Assembly: GCF_000149955.1 (NCBI RefSeq) | Contig: NC_030992.1 | Span: 2,903,477-2,967,476, forward strand | Direction of reading: 5' to 3' | From: Fusarium oxysporum f. sp. lycopersici 4287 | Lineage: Eukaryota > Ascomycota > Sordariomycetes > Hypocreales > Nectriaceae | DNA: 64,000 bases | Shown here: one piece after another, positions 23,870 to 35,500 of the stretch | Numbering within the stretch: position 1 is the stretch's first letter | Layout of the letters: each line of letters begins with the position of its first letter | Made by a program: the position numbers and the translations under genes | Notes under the pieces: model-generated | The model's database searches: none | Told to the model about the DNA's origin: nothing | Seen by the model: only the letters and a program-made list of their open reading frames with translations

Positions 23870-25057
23870 TTAGTTCAGGAGGATCTGCTGCACATACTGG
23901 GGTCCGAACAAAGGCTCGCCGAACGCAGAGCCAGGAAGAGTAGCGACAGGCTTCTCAGCAAGCTTGCCATCAGCACCTCGCTGAAGAGCAACGAGACCGC
24001 TGGTACCGTTCTGGTTACCAACAAAGACGTGCTTAGCAGTTCGGCTGAAGCTCATCATACGGGGGAGGAGGCCACCAGATGAGACGGTATCGGCATAAGT
24101 GAGAGTTCCGCACTCAGCGATGGTGAAGCGAGCGATAGAGTCGGTCTCGTTTCCGGACAGACGGTTGGAGATGTAAACGTCCTTGTTGTTAGGAGCGAGA
24201 AGGATCTCACCAACAGCAGCGGTCTTGGGGTCCTTAGCAGGAGCGTCCTTGCCGTAGGTAGAAATAGACTGGTGGTGCTTGAAGGCAAGGGTGTTCTCCT
24301 CGTAGGAGACAGAGTAGACGAGGGCCTGGTTGCTCAGCTCACAAGCAACGATGTAGTGAGTAGCCTTCTTTCCACCACGAGGGTAGAAGACACCATGTCG
24401 AGGACCGCAGCCAGGCTCAACAGGAATGTTCTTTGCGATCTTGTAAGCATCATCCTTGGAGTCGATGATGACAACAGAGTCAGTGCCGAGATCGTTGACG
24501 GCAAAGTAGCGACCAGAAGGGTCAAGGTTAGCCTGATGAGGGTGAGAAGCAGCCTGGCGCTCCTTATCAGGGCCAAGCTTTCCAGGAGACTTGAGAGTCT
24601 TGACGAACTCCAGGCCACCCTTCTGAGTGTTCCAAACATCAATGGTACCATTTCCATAAGCAGCACCAACGAGACGTGTTTTATCCGAGTTGAACTCAAG
24701 ATGAACAACGCCGACACTTCCGGCCTTCTTGGTCTTGAGGGTAAGCTTATTAGCCTCGAGATCAAGATTGAAGAGTCTCAGCTCATCAGAGTTCTCGTCA
24801 ACGGCGTAGAGCAAGTTGGGGTCATAGTAGGCCATCCATGAGTTACCGCCCTCGATCTCCTGGTTCAGAGTGAGCTCGAACTTGCCCGTCTTGGGGCTGA
24901 AGTCGGCGACGTAGATGTGGCCAGAGTTTCCGAGAAGGATGCGCGCAGCAGCGGATGAAGATGCTGAGGCAGTGGGGTATGAGCTGCGTGCAATGTTAGG
25001 AAGCGCAGAGGCAGATGTGGCGAGAGTGGCCAAGAGGCCAGCGATAGTGTACTTCAT
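23870..25057 (-). CDS. Secreted lactonase-like seven-bladed beta-propeller protein
   Basis: This single-exon gene encodes 395 residues. The first 19 (MKYTIAGLLATLATSASAL) form a clear signal peptide, so the product is secreted. The rest has repeated beta-blade patterns (YVADFSPKTGKF, YAVDENSDELRLF, ASHPHQANLDPSGRYFAVND, GCGPRHGVFYPRG, VYISNRLSG, PRMMSFSRTAKHVFVGNQNGTSGL). These match the lactonase / 6-phosphogluconolactonase-like propeller family, which also includes fungal carboxy-cis,cis-muconate cyclases. HPHQANLDP and GPRH are typical active-face motifs. Possible N-glycosylation sites are NGT (two) and NET. The substrate is not predictable from sequence. A (GTA)31 repeat lies 54 bp upstream of the ATG. 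Confidence 0.9.
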   Translation of the reverse strand: MKYTIAGLLATLATSASALPNIARSSYPTASASSSAAARILLGNSGHIYVADFSPKTGKFELTLNQEIEGGNSWMAYYDPNLLYAVDENSDELRLFNLDLEANKLTLKTKKAGSVGVVHLEFNSDKTRLVGAAYGNGTIDVWNTQKGGLEFVKTLKSPGKLGPDKERQAASHPHQANLDPSGRYFAVNDLGTDSVVIIDSKDDAYKIAKNIPVEPGCGPRHGVFYPRGGKKATHYIVACELSNQALVYSVSYEENTLAFKHHQSISTYGKDAPAKDPKTAAVGEILLAPNNKDVYISNRLSGNETDSIARFTIAECGTLTYADTVSSGGLLPRMMSFSRTAKHVFVGNQNGTSGLVALQRGADGKLAEKPVATLPGSAFGEPLFGPQYVQQILLN

Positions 25058-25110
25058 ATTGTTGTGTGAAGCGTGTTTTGTTTTGTGTTGTTTCGTTTCG
25101 TTTCAAAGTC

Positions 25111-25203
<93 letters not shown>
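25111..25203. repeat. (GTA)31 trinucleotide microsatellite
   Basis: 93 bp of uninterrupted GTA, read as TAC on the minus strand. It lies 54-146 bp upstream of the lactonase-like gene's start, in its promoter or 5' leader. Confidence 0.95.
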
Positions 25204-26561
25204 TACTGCAATAGCGATCGACAATCAATATCGAATGGGGTATCAAAAGCTGAAAAAGCCAGAAAGTCTATAAAAGAAACAGGAACCAGTCCAATCTTTT
25301 TAAGAATTGAAAAAAAAAAAGTATAAACGTAATCGTGTGTAATTTTAATGAAGGGAGGCTGATGTTAGCAAAAAGGATTGCGGCTGTGAGAAATAGAGTG
25401 ACCAAGGATCAATGGCTGGGGGTTGAGCATATATAGCTACAGATGTAAGCCTCAGCCTCAAAAGACCTAGACCAGGTAGTGAACCATTCTCACAAAGGAC
25501 TGCGATCCATGCAGATGCACAGTCACTGGAACAAGAGAAATCCCCTCAAAAGAGCAACCTTGTCAAGCCTTGTTTACTGGCGAAAAGGCGAGCATCCCAT
25601 TCCATTCAGTGGAGGCGCAGCGTCAGTGATTGGAAGAACAGCGATCAACTGCTGATCAGGGGTAATGAGAAAAAAAAAGGTAATGTAGGGGCTGTGCTAC
25701 AGTGGCTGTAGGGCTGTTAGCCAGTGAATGTTCACGGCAACATGAAACGAAACGGATACCACAGTCAGCAAACACACCCGTCGAGTTTCACCACTGATCC
25801 TCCCCCCATAACAATTGGCTCAGAGCATAGCGACTCCAGCGCTTCGAGCTGAGATGCAGGGGGTTCGCGTTTATAGGAGACCGCCAAGATGAGAAGGGAT
25901 TGGATCAGCGGTAAAAAGCAAACGCTCAGCCCTTGCGGCCTTTTTTTCTTCGACCCGATAGCTTGAGGTCAAATGATGCCATGCTCAGAGTAGGGCTGAA
26001 TTGGTTGGCCATTCTCTGAGGCCATGGTTTGTCTCGATCCTCAACGCTTTGACTAACGGTTATGCTTATTCTCTTTGCTTTTACTGGCAGGTCGAGTTGT
26101 CATTACTTTCACTAACTAATCCTTCGCTTGCACGTGAGATTTTAATACCTGTCATCTTAACACGGATGTCCTCATCATGCCATCAAATCCGAAGGAGTCT
26201 GTCTGACCCAGTCTCTCTACTCAATCCCAAACATACATCTTCTCCATAACCAGGCGCATAGACCAGATGATCACATATTTAAATAACCAAGCCGCCCAGT
26301 ATTCTTCACATGCCATCACATGCACAGCAAGCAAAATACCTCATTTAAAGAAGCCCATGCAAAACCATTTACCATTATTGTCCCTCTACTAACAGAATAT
26401 GGACACATGAAAGAGAAGAAATTACATACAAAATCTCAATGCCCACCGTCATGAAATACTAAACAGGAAACGTGCGGTGAGATGCTATATAAGAGCGGTA
26501 AGAAAAAAGAGAGGTTAATGGGAGGAGTCGCAGGACGGACATCAAACGCCATCATCATTGA
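25204..26561. other. Intergenic region upstream of lactonase-like gene
   Basis: This stretch of about 1.36 kb has no convincing gene. It contains the distal promoter of the lactonase-like gene and the 3' region of the Crh gene. The 82-codon frame at 26001-26249 lacks any recognised feature. Confidence 0.55.
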
Positions 26562-28157
26562 CTACAGCCAGAACAGAGCACCACCGGCGATGATAATGGC
26601 CAGAGCACTTGCGCCGTTCCGTGTGCCAGCGTTGGAACCCTTTCCATCATCTGAGCTGCTGCTGCTGCTGCTCGAGCTAGAGCTCGAGCTGGCGCAGTCT
26701 TGGTTGAAGCTGTTGGTCTCACAGTTGGTGGTGTCAGCGGGCTCAGTATCATCTGTGCTGCCGTCAGGGTTGCCCTTGGGGGTACTGCCAGAACCGGAGC
26801 CAGAGCTGCTGTCATCGCTGCTATCGTCTCCGTGGTCGTTGGAAGGCGCGCCGCTGCTGCCGCCAGGAATAGTGGCAGGCTCATCGTCGTCGTCGTTGTC
26901 CTTATCCTTGTCCTTGCTATCTTTGCTGTCCTTATCGTCCTTGTCATCGTCCTTGCTATCCTTCTTCTTGTCCTCCTTCTTTCCCTTGTCCATGTCCTCA
27001 CCAGTGGCCATCAGAGAAGCAATGGTGTGTCTCTTGTCACCGTCGACAATGGTGTCGTTGGTGCCAGCAGCATCCTTGTACCAGTAGCTAGTACCCGAGT
27101 TGGAGCCAGGACCAGACTTGGCATTGAAACATTGGATCTCAACATCGGAGAAGGTAGCAAAGTAGTAACCACTCTTCTGGATATCGGGAGCATCCCAGTC
27201 GATAGGACCTCCAGCCCATGCTACAGTACCTTCGGCATTACCCTCCTTACCACCAGGCCACAGAGAAAGCTGCACGCGAGAGGGTGTCTGAGGGAAGTCA
27301 AAGTTCTTAGAGGTGGCATTCCAGGTATCACTCTTCTGGAGAGTTCGGCCGAGCTTGCCATCAACCCACCACTCAATCTTGTCGGGGGTCCATCGGATTT
27401 CGTAATCGTGAAAGTTGGCAAAGGTATCAGACAGCGTAATGTTTTCGGAATTCTCGTCTATCAAAGTGTCAGCCGTGTCAGGTACAACACACCATCACGT
27501 GAGGATTCATGGCTGTGTCACGAACAAGGGGCTACCTTGTTGTGTGACACTGGGACGACTTACAGTTGGTGATGCCCTGGAAGTAATAATTGGTCTGAGC
27601 ATCGCCGAGCTCTGTACCAACAAACTCATAATCGATCTCATCCTTGACGTCAGAGAAGAGAATGAAAGCAGTAATGACACCAGCACCACGGCTGGTCTTG
27701 AAGCGAGCCTTGACGTTACCATACCACATGTAGACAGTAGAAGACAGCAGAGTGCCAACACTGTCCTTGGGCATGGTAAGAAGAACGTTGTTCTGGAAAA
27801 CAACAGGCTCACCCTGTGCAACCCAGTCGGCCTTTGAAGAATCACCAAGATACTTGCCGATATCGACAATTGAATCAAGGGAGTTCATCTTCATCTTGCG
27901 GTCCTCGCAAACAGGAGCGGGGACACAAGAGTCGAGGGAGAAGGACATTGTAGGATCGCAACCACCCAGGCAGTACGCACCAACACCGCATTCACCATAG
28001 GCTGATACATGTCAGATATCAGAAATCATCAACTTCGTGCAGGTAACTTACTGGAGCAGCATGGCGAGTCCTCGGGACAGTGGCTGCTGCGCGTGCACTT
28101 GACAGCAGCGACAGAGCTAGCGCCCAAAAGGGCAGCAACAACAAGAGATCGCAACAT
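26562..28157 (-). CDS. Crh-type GH16 glucan-chitin transglycosylase with CBM18 and GPI anchor
   Basis: In this family the enzyme cross-links chitin to beta-glucan in the cell wall. Exons inferred: 28157-28052, 28001-27564 and 27457-26562 (introns of 50 and 106 nt), giving 479 residues. Features in order: signal peptide (MLRSLVVAALLGASSVAA), Cys-rich CBM18 chitin-binding module (about 21-52, with CCSTYGECG), and a GH16 domain with the catalytic motif DEIDYEF at 156-162 (both Glu and the Asp present). A Trp-rich acceptor region (RWTPDKIEWWVDG) and a Cys-containing end of the domain come next. The C-terminal third is a Lys/Asp/Ser-rich linker with a 13-Ser run. It ends in a hydrophobic segment (ALAIIIAGGALFWL) typical of GPI-anchor signals. 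It acts at the cell surface. Confidence 0.94.
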
Positions 28158-30792
28158 TATGAATATGAAATAGTCGAGCAAAAACAGATGTAACTGATGC
28201 TTTGATGCAAGAGCGCCCTCGAATTAGGGGTTCGGTATTATGGTATGGTCTGATCTGATCTGATCGGGATATTAAGAGTAGATAAGGCGTTGAAGTGTCG
28301 AGAACAGGTAGCGACTGCTGTTGAATCGAGTAGACACAAAAACGACAGTCGAAACAACCCAGCAAGCGAGCGACTTGGGTTGTTGTCGGTAATTAAAGGT
28401 GTATTTGCGTGGTGTTGATAGCGACCGTTTTATTAGGCTGCTGATTGACAGTTGAATCAAGCAAAAAAGGGCGATGGAATGCGGGCCGCAAAACAGTTTG
28501 CGCGTCCTCGATCCGAAAAGATTATCCCTTTTCTAGAAATCTCCCTTGAATACGCAGGACTTTCCTTCTTAACGAGAGCAGAAGGATGTCGGGCAACTCC
28601 GCAGAAAGCGAGTGTCTGGTTTAGAAATTATCGCGTAGATTCTGCGTGTGCTTTTTTCGATCGATCGGGACTCGACTGTGTGACTTGAGCGAGAGAGAAA
28701 TAGCGACGAGAAAATAAAAAACGATTGATAGTGCCACCGATGTCTTCCCTTGGGTTAGGAAGAAAGCAAACGATGAGCAAAACAGTGAAAAAGAAAAAGG
28801 TGGATTATCAACACCACAGACAGACAGCGAAATCTGGGGAAGGGATAGGATAGAACCAAAGGAAGAGGGATTAAAGAAGAGAAGCGAATCTCCCAAAGAA
28901 GAAGGCCGAACAGACTGGACCAGACTCCCCCCCGTACCTGTCCGTTCCCCATCAGCACTCACACACTCGCGCACTGGCAAAGCGGACCTCTCGTGCCGAG
29001 AGACACGAGACATGGCCTTTTTCGTTTAGACGCACTAACACACTAAACCACTCTGGAGATAACAGTGACTAGGCTTGAGAAAGGACCAATAACAGCTCGA
29101 GTTTATTCAAACTTGGTGATCGGTTCGTCTAAGATCACGCGCCTGATCCTGGCTGACCCCTGAACTCCATACACCTAGGCAGAGGCGATGTGACTGTCTT
29201 GGTGATCCATCAGTAGCATCATCGTATAGATATCAGCTGTAATAAGAGCAATTGCTGCCATGGAATCCTCTATTACCCAGTCCATTGAACATGTCTTCGA
29301 GGCAACAGTGCTCAATCTCTGAATGCCTACAGCAAAGCAATCACTTTGTTATCAGTTGCATCACTGCGGTCGCAAATACCCTCGTTCGCCAACAAAGTTC
29401 AACCAAATCGATTGAGTTTGACTTGATCTTCAAACCCGAAATGCTACCTACTATATATATTAAACTTTCAGCTTCGACTCCATTTACAACATCGATGTAT
29501 CTCTAATTACTTCGATGATACCACAAGCCCTGAGTTCAAAGCCCGTACATTCCGCGAATCATTCAACCCATCCATCCACATCTCCCCAGATTTCAGGTCA
29601 TAGACTCATCCCTGCCCATCATAATACGTACCGCCCCCTTCATTCCGGCCCATTTTACCTTTCTCGCCAGAGCTCAATGCAATAACCACACTAACAACGG
29701 ATGGATGTCATAATGAATTGGCACTCGAAAACCTTCCAAAACCCTTCTACGCCATCATGCATTGCCGATGTCACATCTACATCTGGTACGCCATTGCCTG
29801 TCACACAACGCTTCCCCTCCCGCCGCCACAATCCCATTGTACCCGACAAGTAGCCTAAGTACCTTTACCTAACCCAGGCTGACAGCCCAGCGCCCACCAC
29901 AGGGGACACGCCACGGTCCCTGGCCAATCTTACAGGCCTGTCAAACACCAACTTCCTGACAGTAGACAACCAAGAACGCATTACTATCTTGCAGCAACTA
30001 ATTGGTACAGGATAATGGCAAATGATTTGTGTCTTCGCAAGCTAAAGCGATCCGCGCAATATACAGGATATGTACATCGTACCCCCAAATGCACCACGTT
30101 TTCATTACAGGCAATTGGTTCAGTTCACGAGCGTCAATCAGGGGGCCATTATGTTTGTGTGCAAGGAATCAACTCCAGGCATTGGGGTATAAGTAACCGA
30201 ACCTAAAATCGAAAAGTCCCATCCTTTCACAACCAGAATCGAAAAGGAAAAAGACAAGGGGAAAAAACAACACACACTGCCGTCATCCTTCCTTCCCTTC
30301 GACTCGGTCCGTCTTGAAACGGCTTCGTCTCCCTCAACCTCAGACATCCATATCCTCCTTCATCTCTCCCCATTACACCAACAGACGCGTCCATATCACA
30401 AGTCCCTTTCCTTTGTAACACTCTCTTCCTATAGGCCAGTTCGACAGGTGCATACGCTGCATCTCGTCTTCAATTTTTCCACCTTTACGCGCCAGTTCCC
30501 AGTTCCAATCCTTTCCGTATCCGATCCGAAGGAGTGGTAACAAAGCCGGTGAGGCATTGTCCGCCATGCCTCATAAAATATTCGAGACAAGCCCACAATT
30601 AACAAACATTAAACAGTTTCCCGCATAGAAATTGTGCAGAACGCCACTGCTGATTTTCCCTTTGTTTTTGGTGTTTTGTGTCTTTTCCCTTTGCAATAGG
30701 GAATTCTGGGTAAAAGGTCATCTTCTTGGCTATCGAGTTCTCACAGGAGTGCGAAACTTGCAAGAGATCCCAAAGCCACCTTGCGACTCGCC
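28158..30792. other. Long intergenic region, Crh promoter and Myb-gene 3' side
   Basis: About 2.6 kb without a convincing gene. Near 28290-29000 are Arg/Ser-rich and pyrimidine-rich leader-like sequences upstream of the Crh gene. Frames at 28621-29013 and 30138-30421 have low-complexity Ser/Phe or Arg/Gly content and are taken as chance. The remainder probably includes the 3' untranslated region of the Myb-type gene. Confidence 0.5.
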
Positions 30793-32553
30793 CTATCTCT
30801 TGGAATTAGGGAACAAATCTATGCATGTCAGTTTCAATGAACGCTTCTTCACTCTCCGTCGTCAAAACGGAGCAGTCGAGACGTACCTGGAAAGTGTTCT
30901 TTGGCGTACTGTTCGCAAGCCTACGTCATATGTCAACACCTTACATGCTTTCTCAAGTTCCGAGGGTTAAGATACGTACTTTGGCAGGTTTGTTGACCTT
31001 CTGCCCAATTGACTTCCACTTGTTGTTCTCGTACTCCTTGATGGCGTTCAATAACTCTTGGCTCTGAAAAGGAGAGGTCAGCTTTTGTTGTTCAATGTAC
31101 AGGGCGAATGGTGGCTACCTCGTCCTCAGCAAACTCAGCATAATGCATGTCCTAAATCCAATTAGCTTCTTAAATCCTCCCGTTGATCTCCTGGTCGAGC
31201 ATACCTTGTACCAATGCTTCTTGACAGATCCTTCTGTCCTGGTAGGGAAAGTCTACACGTCATTTTTAGCATATGAATCATACCCAGGCTACACCGTAGG
31301 TCTTACCTTGGCAATCTCTGCCCAGCTGTTGCCAGCATCTCGCATTTGCTTCAGTCGCAACTCTTCTTGTGGTGTCCAGGGAGTGTTAGTCCGGCTTTTC
31401 TTGGCCGGTGGAGGTGCAACTGGTGCTGCGTTCGCATCATCTGTCTGAACTTGTTGTGGTTGTTGAGGAACCGCCTGTGGTGGGGGAGGAGCTGCGACAG
31501 GAGGTTGAACTTGAGATGGGGTAACAGGGGCAGGAGGAGCAGCGGTGGCCGGAGGTCCAGCGGCACCAGGTGCCGGCCTCTTTCGCGACCGACCAGCTGG
31601 TGCCGGAGTGGGAGTAGGTACTTGCTGAGGAGGTGCAGCACCGTTTGGAGGCTGCTGAGGAACGTTCATGGGAGGAGGTTGAACAGGCGCCGGGTGATGT
31701 TGCTGCTGCTGCTGTTGAGGTTGCTGTTGTTGCTGCGGTGCCATATTAGGTTGAGGGGCGCCGTAGCGGAATTCCATGTTCTCAGGACGACGGGTCATGT
31801 CGTTCTGGTATTGGTGAGGGTTGCTATTGAGAGACGCAGGTCAGCAGGGTGGCTCCCAATCGTAGGGCTTCATGATCGATATGAATGGGCACGGTAGTCG
31901 ACACAACCACAAGCTACAGGCATTAGAGGTACTTTCATGTGAGAAAGTTACTTGTGTAGCTTTGGTAGGCGTCAGGTCTATCAGTGGTGAAATGGATCGT
32001 GAGACACAATTCGAAGGCACCGATTAAGGACCTTACAAAGCCAGAAATACCGTGACGAAACAGGGAAAGAGTCGTATTACTCTTGTAATCGACAGATGGT
32101 GTGGTACCTGGTCCAAGAAAGAAGGGTTCATCAAAGGACGTATTACTTACTGCATCTCGGTTGGCTGATGAGAGTTGGAGTAGACATACTCCGGGACAGG
32201 CCCGACTTGCCACTGCTGCATGTTCTAAAAGGTACCAGTTAGCCATCAGATTCAAGGAACCATCGGCAATAAGCAAGGAAACATGATGTTGAAAGTCGTG
32301 AGACGCTGACGCTAGCGTCTGCGATACAACAAGACATATCATGACTCTGACTGGTGTATCAATCAACGTGGGTCTGAAGCACGCGCAAACTGGGGGTGAC
32401 GCGACCAGGGTCTGGGCTGAACTGAGCTGCGCAACTATTGTCGATATCGAATTTCGACAGGAACAGAACAATAGTCGCTTCATAACATTTGCAGCATACC
32501 TGTAACCACAGCCTCGGGTCCACCTTGTTGGCCGGCATCGCGTTGCGATTCAT
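30793..32553 (-). CDS. Myb/SANT-domain DNA-binding protein, multi-exon
   Basis: This is a probable nuclear transcription regulator. Eight exons follow by frame: 32553-32500, 32224-32151, 31823-31307, 31252-31205, 31151-31119, 31063-30980, 30920-30887 and 30818-30793. All have GT-AG introns and give about 289 residues. The N-terminal part starts MNRNAMPANKVDPRLWLQ; an in-frame ATG at 32595 would extend it by 14. The middle is a Gln/Pro-rich activation-like region, then PPAKKSRTN. Two adjacent Myb-like helical units follow: WTPQEELRLKQMRDAGNSW...KKHWY, and DESQELLNAIKEYENNKWKSIGQKVNKPAKACEQYAKEHF. A 26-nt segment at 31952-31977 also has exon-like borders but would break the frame. Target genes are unknown. 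Confidence 0.82.
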
Positions 32554-35500
32554 AGTGCTTCTCTCCGTATTAACACCAGAAGCGCGATGGCGCAAAACGC
32601 GGAACTTTTTTTCGGATAACCAAGAGTACAGATGGTGACAATAGAGAAAGTATTTGTACTCACGGGCAAAAGTCTGACTAGTTGATCCGTGAATAAAGTT
32701 GAGTTAAAAGGCAAGAGAGTTAGACAGTGACCAGTCACAATATCGTGAAGGCGACAACGTCGATACAGAAGAGGTACAGACGAGTATCTCGAGTATCTGC
32801 GAAGTACTCAACAAAGATCTGTGCTGGGAGGGGATTTTTAGGGCGTCAGGAAACACAACCGCGGGATCTGGTTGGTAAAAAACTGAAACGTGATGTGGTG
32901 GGATGCCGGTTTGATTTCTCCACGCAAGTACCAACTGGTCGAGATGTTCAAAGTTTTTTGTCTTGTAATGAACCTTTGTGCGCTGGTTAAGGTTGGGTCA
33001 GTATCAGCGTGTAAGTGGTGAGAGTGGAAATAAAGAAAATTGTTCGAGTTCAACGGAATCGCATGTGCGCGATGCTCTACGTGTCTAACCCATGTGCGCG
33101 GTCAGATGCTGTGTTGCTTTTCGCGTGCGCCTCGGCGAAGCCATGTTGAAGACATTGGCAGTGCCCCGTTGTTTTTGGGGGTGGTTGGAGACGAGACAGA
33201 CGCTTGTGAGCGAAAAGAGATTGATTGGGGCTGGGGCTATAACGAGGCAGGAAAATGCAAGCAAGCCAGACAAAAGAAAGGACAGGCGGACACACGCGTA
33301 ACGTGTCTGCGATAAGACGCGAGTGATGTGAGGTACGTAGCGAACAGAAACGTAGGACTGTGGTCGTGGCAAGACGATGGATAGGTAGATGCGATGCGAT
33401 GCGACAGGTGATGGTGATGGTGAAGTATTGAGTCATGAGTGAATAGAGTGAGTGAGTGAGTTTATGCTCAGTTGCCGCATCTCAACTCGGCAATGACGGA
33501 AGATACAGGACGCGCGCTCAAAAACATGTACAAGTTTTCATTTCGATGAGCAAAGACGCAATAATGAGTGAGAATGAAAGCCAGGAGATGGTATTGATTG
33601 ATGGGACACGATATAGAATAGAATGCTTACTTGAGTTAAAGGCCCAGGAGGGAACGAGCAAGCAAATGCGCGTCTTGTTTGTCTGCGACGGTGACGACAC
33701 AATGTGAAGGTCGAGTCACAGGTCAAGTCGTTTTGCTCGCCTGTCGCAGGTCGCAATCGCAGAATGATAGAGAGATACCTCACTCAGCCTTAGCAGATGC
33801 TGTGGGTGGATCCACAGCTAGGTTGATTGAGGATGAAGTTTGGGCGTAGAAGGTATGGATTGTGAGATGATGTACAATAGATACCTCACCTCAGTTCAAC
33901 TCTGTTCCCGTCAGATCGAGTTTGAGGTGGATTGGATGCGGCAGGTAAAAAGTAGATAGGTCTGTCTGGGGGAGGGAGGAACGATGGATGGTACCTCGAG
34001 GCAAAGTAACTCGGGCAGGACCTTGGAAGTCGCTGGGACCTGGGGAGGGGAAGGTAGTCGTGGGTTACCCTTTTTTTTTGGTGGAAAGGGGAGAATGGAA
34101 TGGGCGAAAGGAGGTGGGCAGGCGTGACAGAAAGCTACGACGCTTGCGCTAAAAGTGGGTCACCGACGCTTCCGAGGCGCGAATAGCTTAGAATTTGACC
34201 TCATAATCACACTGTCTTTAGACACATAAACTATACTGGAATGCACAGTGCGCTGATGACGAGCATGTTATCTCTTTCAGCAGGAAACATCTCGAAAACA
34301 AGTACTGAGAGGTACGTGCTCTCGTTCCCCGCCCGCTAATGAAAATCTCTCGTTTCTTTGGTTGATCCGGTAATTGCCAAGCCACGTTTGGTCAAGCCTC
34401 AGTTATCGTCGTACAAGTTTATCATAGAATCAGGCATTCAATCAGTTGAAGTGAGGTCGGCAGAGATATCTCCTTGGTATCAGTAATTGTCAATCCCACT
34501 CAATGAGTCTAGTCTCCTCGCGTACGTCACCTTTTTGATCTGACATGATCTGTTTCCCCCTCGTCAATGGCCTTCCTTGTCTAATAATTCACCGACTGGT
34601 CTAATCTCACGATATCATCCCATCAGACAATGAATCCCTGTTGGTGATTAATTATACGGTTGTCGGTGTTTTGCAATCTCTATTTCGTTTGTCGTGGCTG
34701 GTTAAATCTCTTTGATGAGACTTTCGTGTTTAGCTCCAGCAGCCACTGGCAGTTTCTATCTACGTGACGTGCTGTCATTTTGCATTGCGTGATAACCTTG
34801 GTAGGATAAAGCGGTCCTTTCACGTGTCCTCTGCTATTCTTTTGACTATTGCAACTATTCATCTGTCATCTATCACGTTCCTATGTTTGTTGGTTTCAAC
34901 GTGTTTCGTTCTGTTGACGAATGACAAGGTGTCATCCCCACTCCACGCGATCATTTCATACTTTATCTCCAACAACCACGAGGTGTTGTCAAAAGTAGGC
35001 GCACTTTGAATGACAGATCTGTACTAGATGTTGTCTTGACACCGTTTCTTGAACCTACGTACCTTGTCTTGCGGTACGTGCCATTTGAGGATGGCTGGCC
35101 TCAAGAGCCGCATCTCTCAAAATGATGGATCTGCCCCGATTCTCCACCCTACAAGTACTGTACACAATGGGGTATACCCGGCAATCTGGTCGCGTCTCGA
35201 GCTAAGATCGTGACATTGAATCTGTGTACCTCTCAAGTCCCTCCCACGTCGGATCCGGGACTCGGAGTTTTTGTTCTATCGTACGGGTGGCAATTAATAT
35301 AAATGGATATGGTCTAATATGATGTTTCTGATGCTGTAGAGATGCAGTTTGAGTAATTCTGCTTGTTTATCCGTCGAGGCTGTCGACCCCCTTTTTTTTC
35401 AATTTCTCCTCAACCGCACTTATGATGCCGCCTTTCACTGTCATAGGCACAACTCGAGCTCGAGCTGCATTTACACGGGCAAAGATACTGAACTGATTCA

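Noticed and set aside
24272..24841. 189-codon plus-strand frame
   Set aside because: It is antisense to the lactonase-like gene, whose protein has a signal peptide and propeller motifs.
26700..27572. 290-codon open frame on the plus strand
   Set aside because: It is antisense to the Crh gene and mirrors that gene's Ser/Asp/Lys linker as Val/Leu runs. It has no ATG-led domain.
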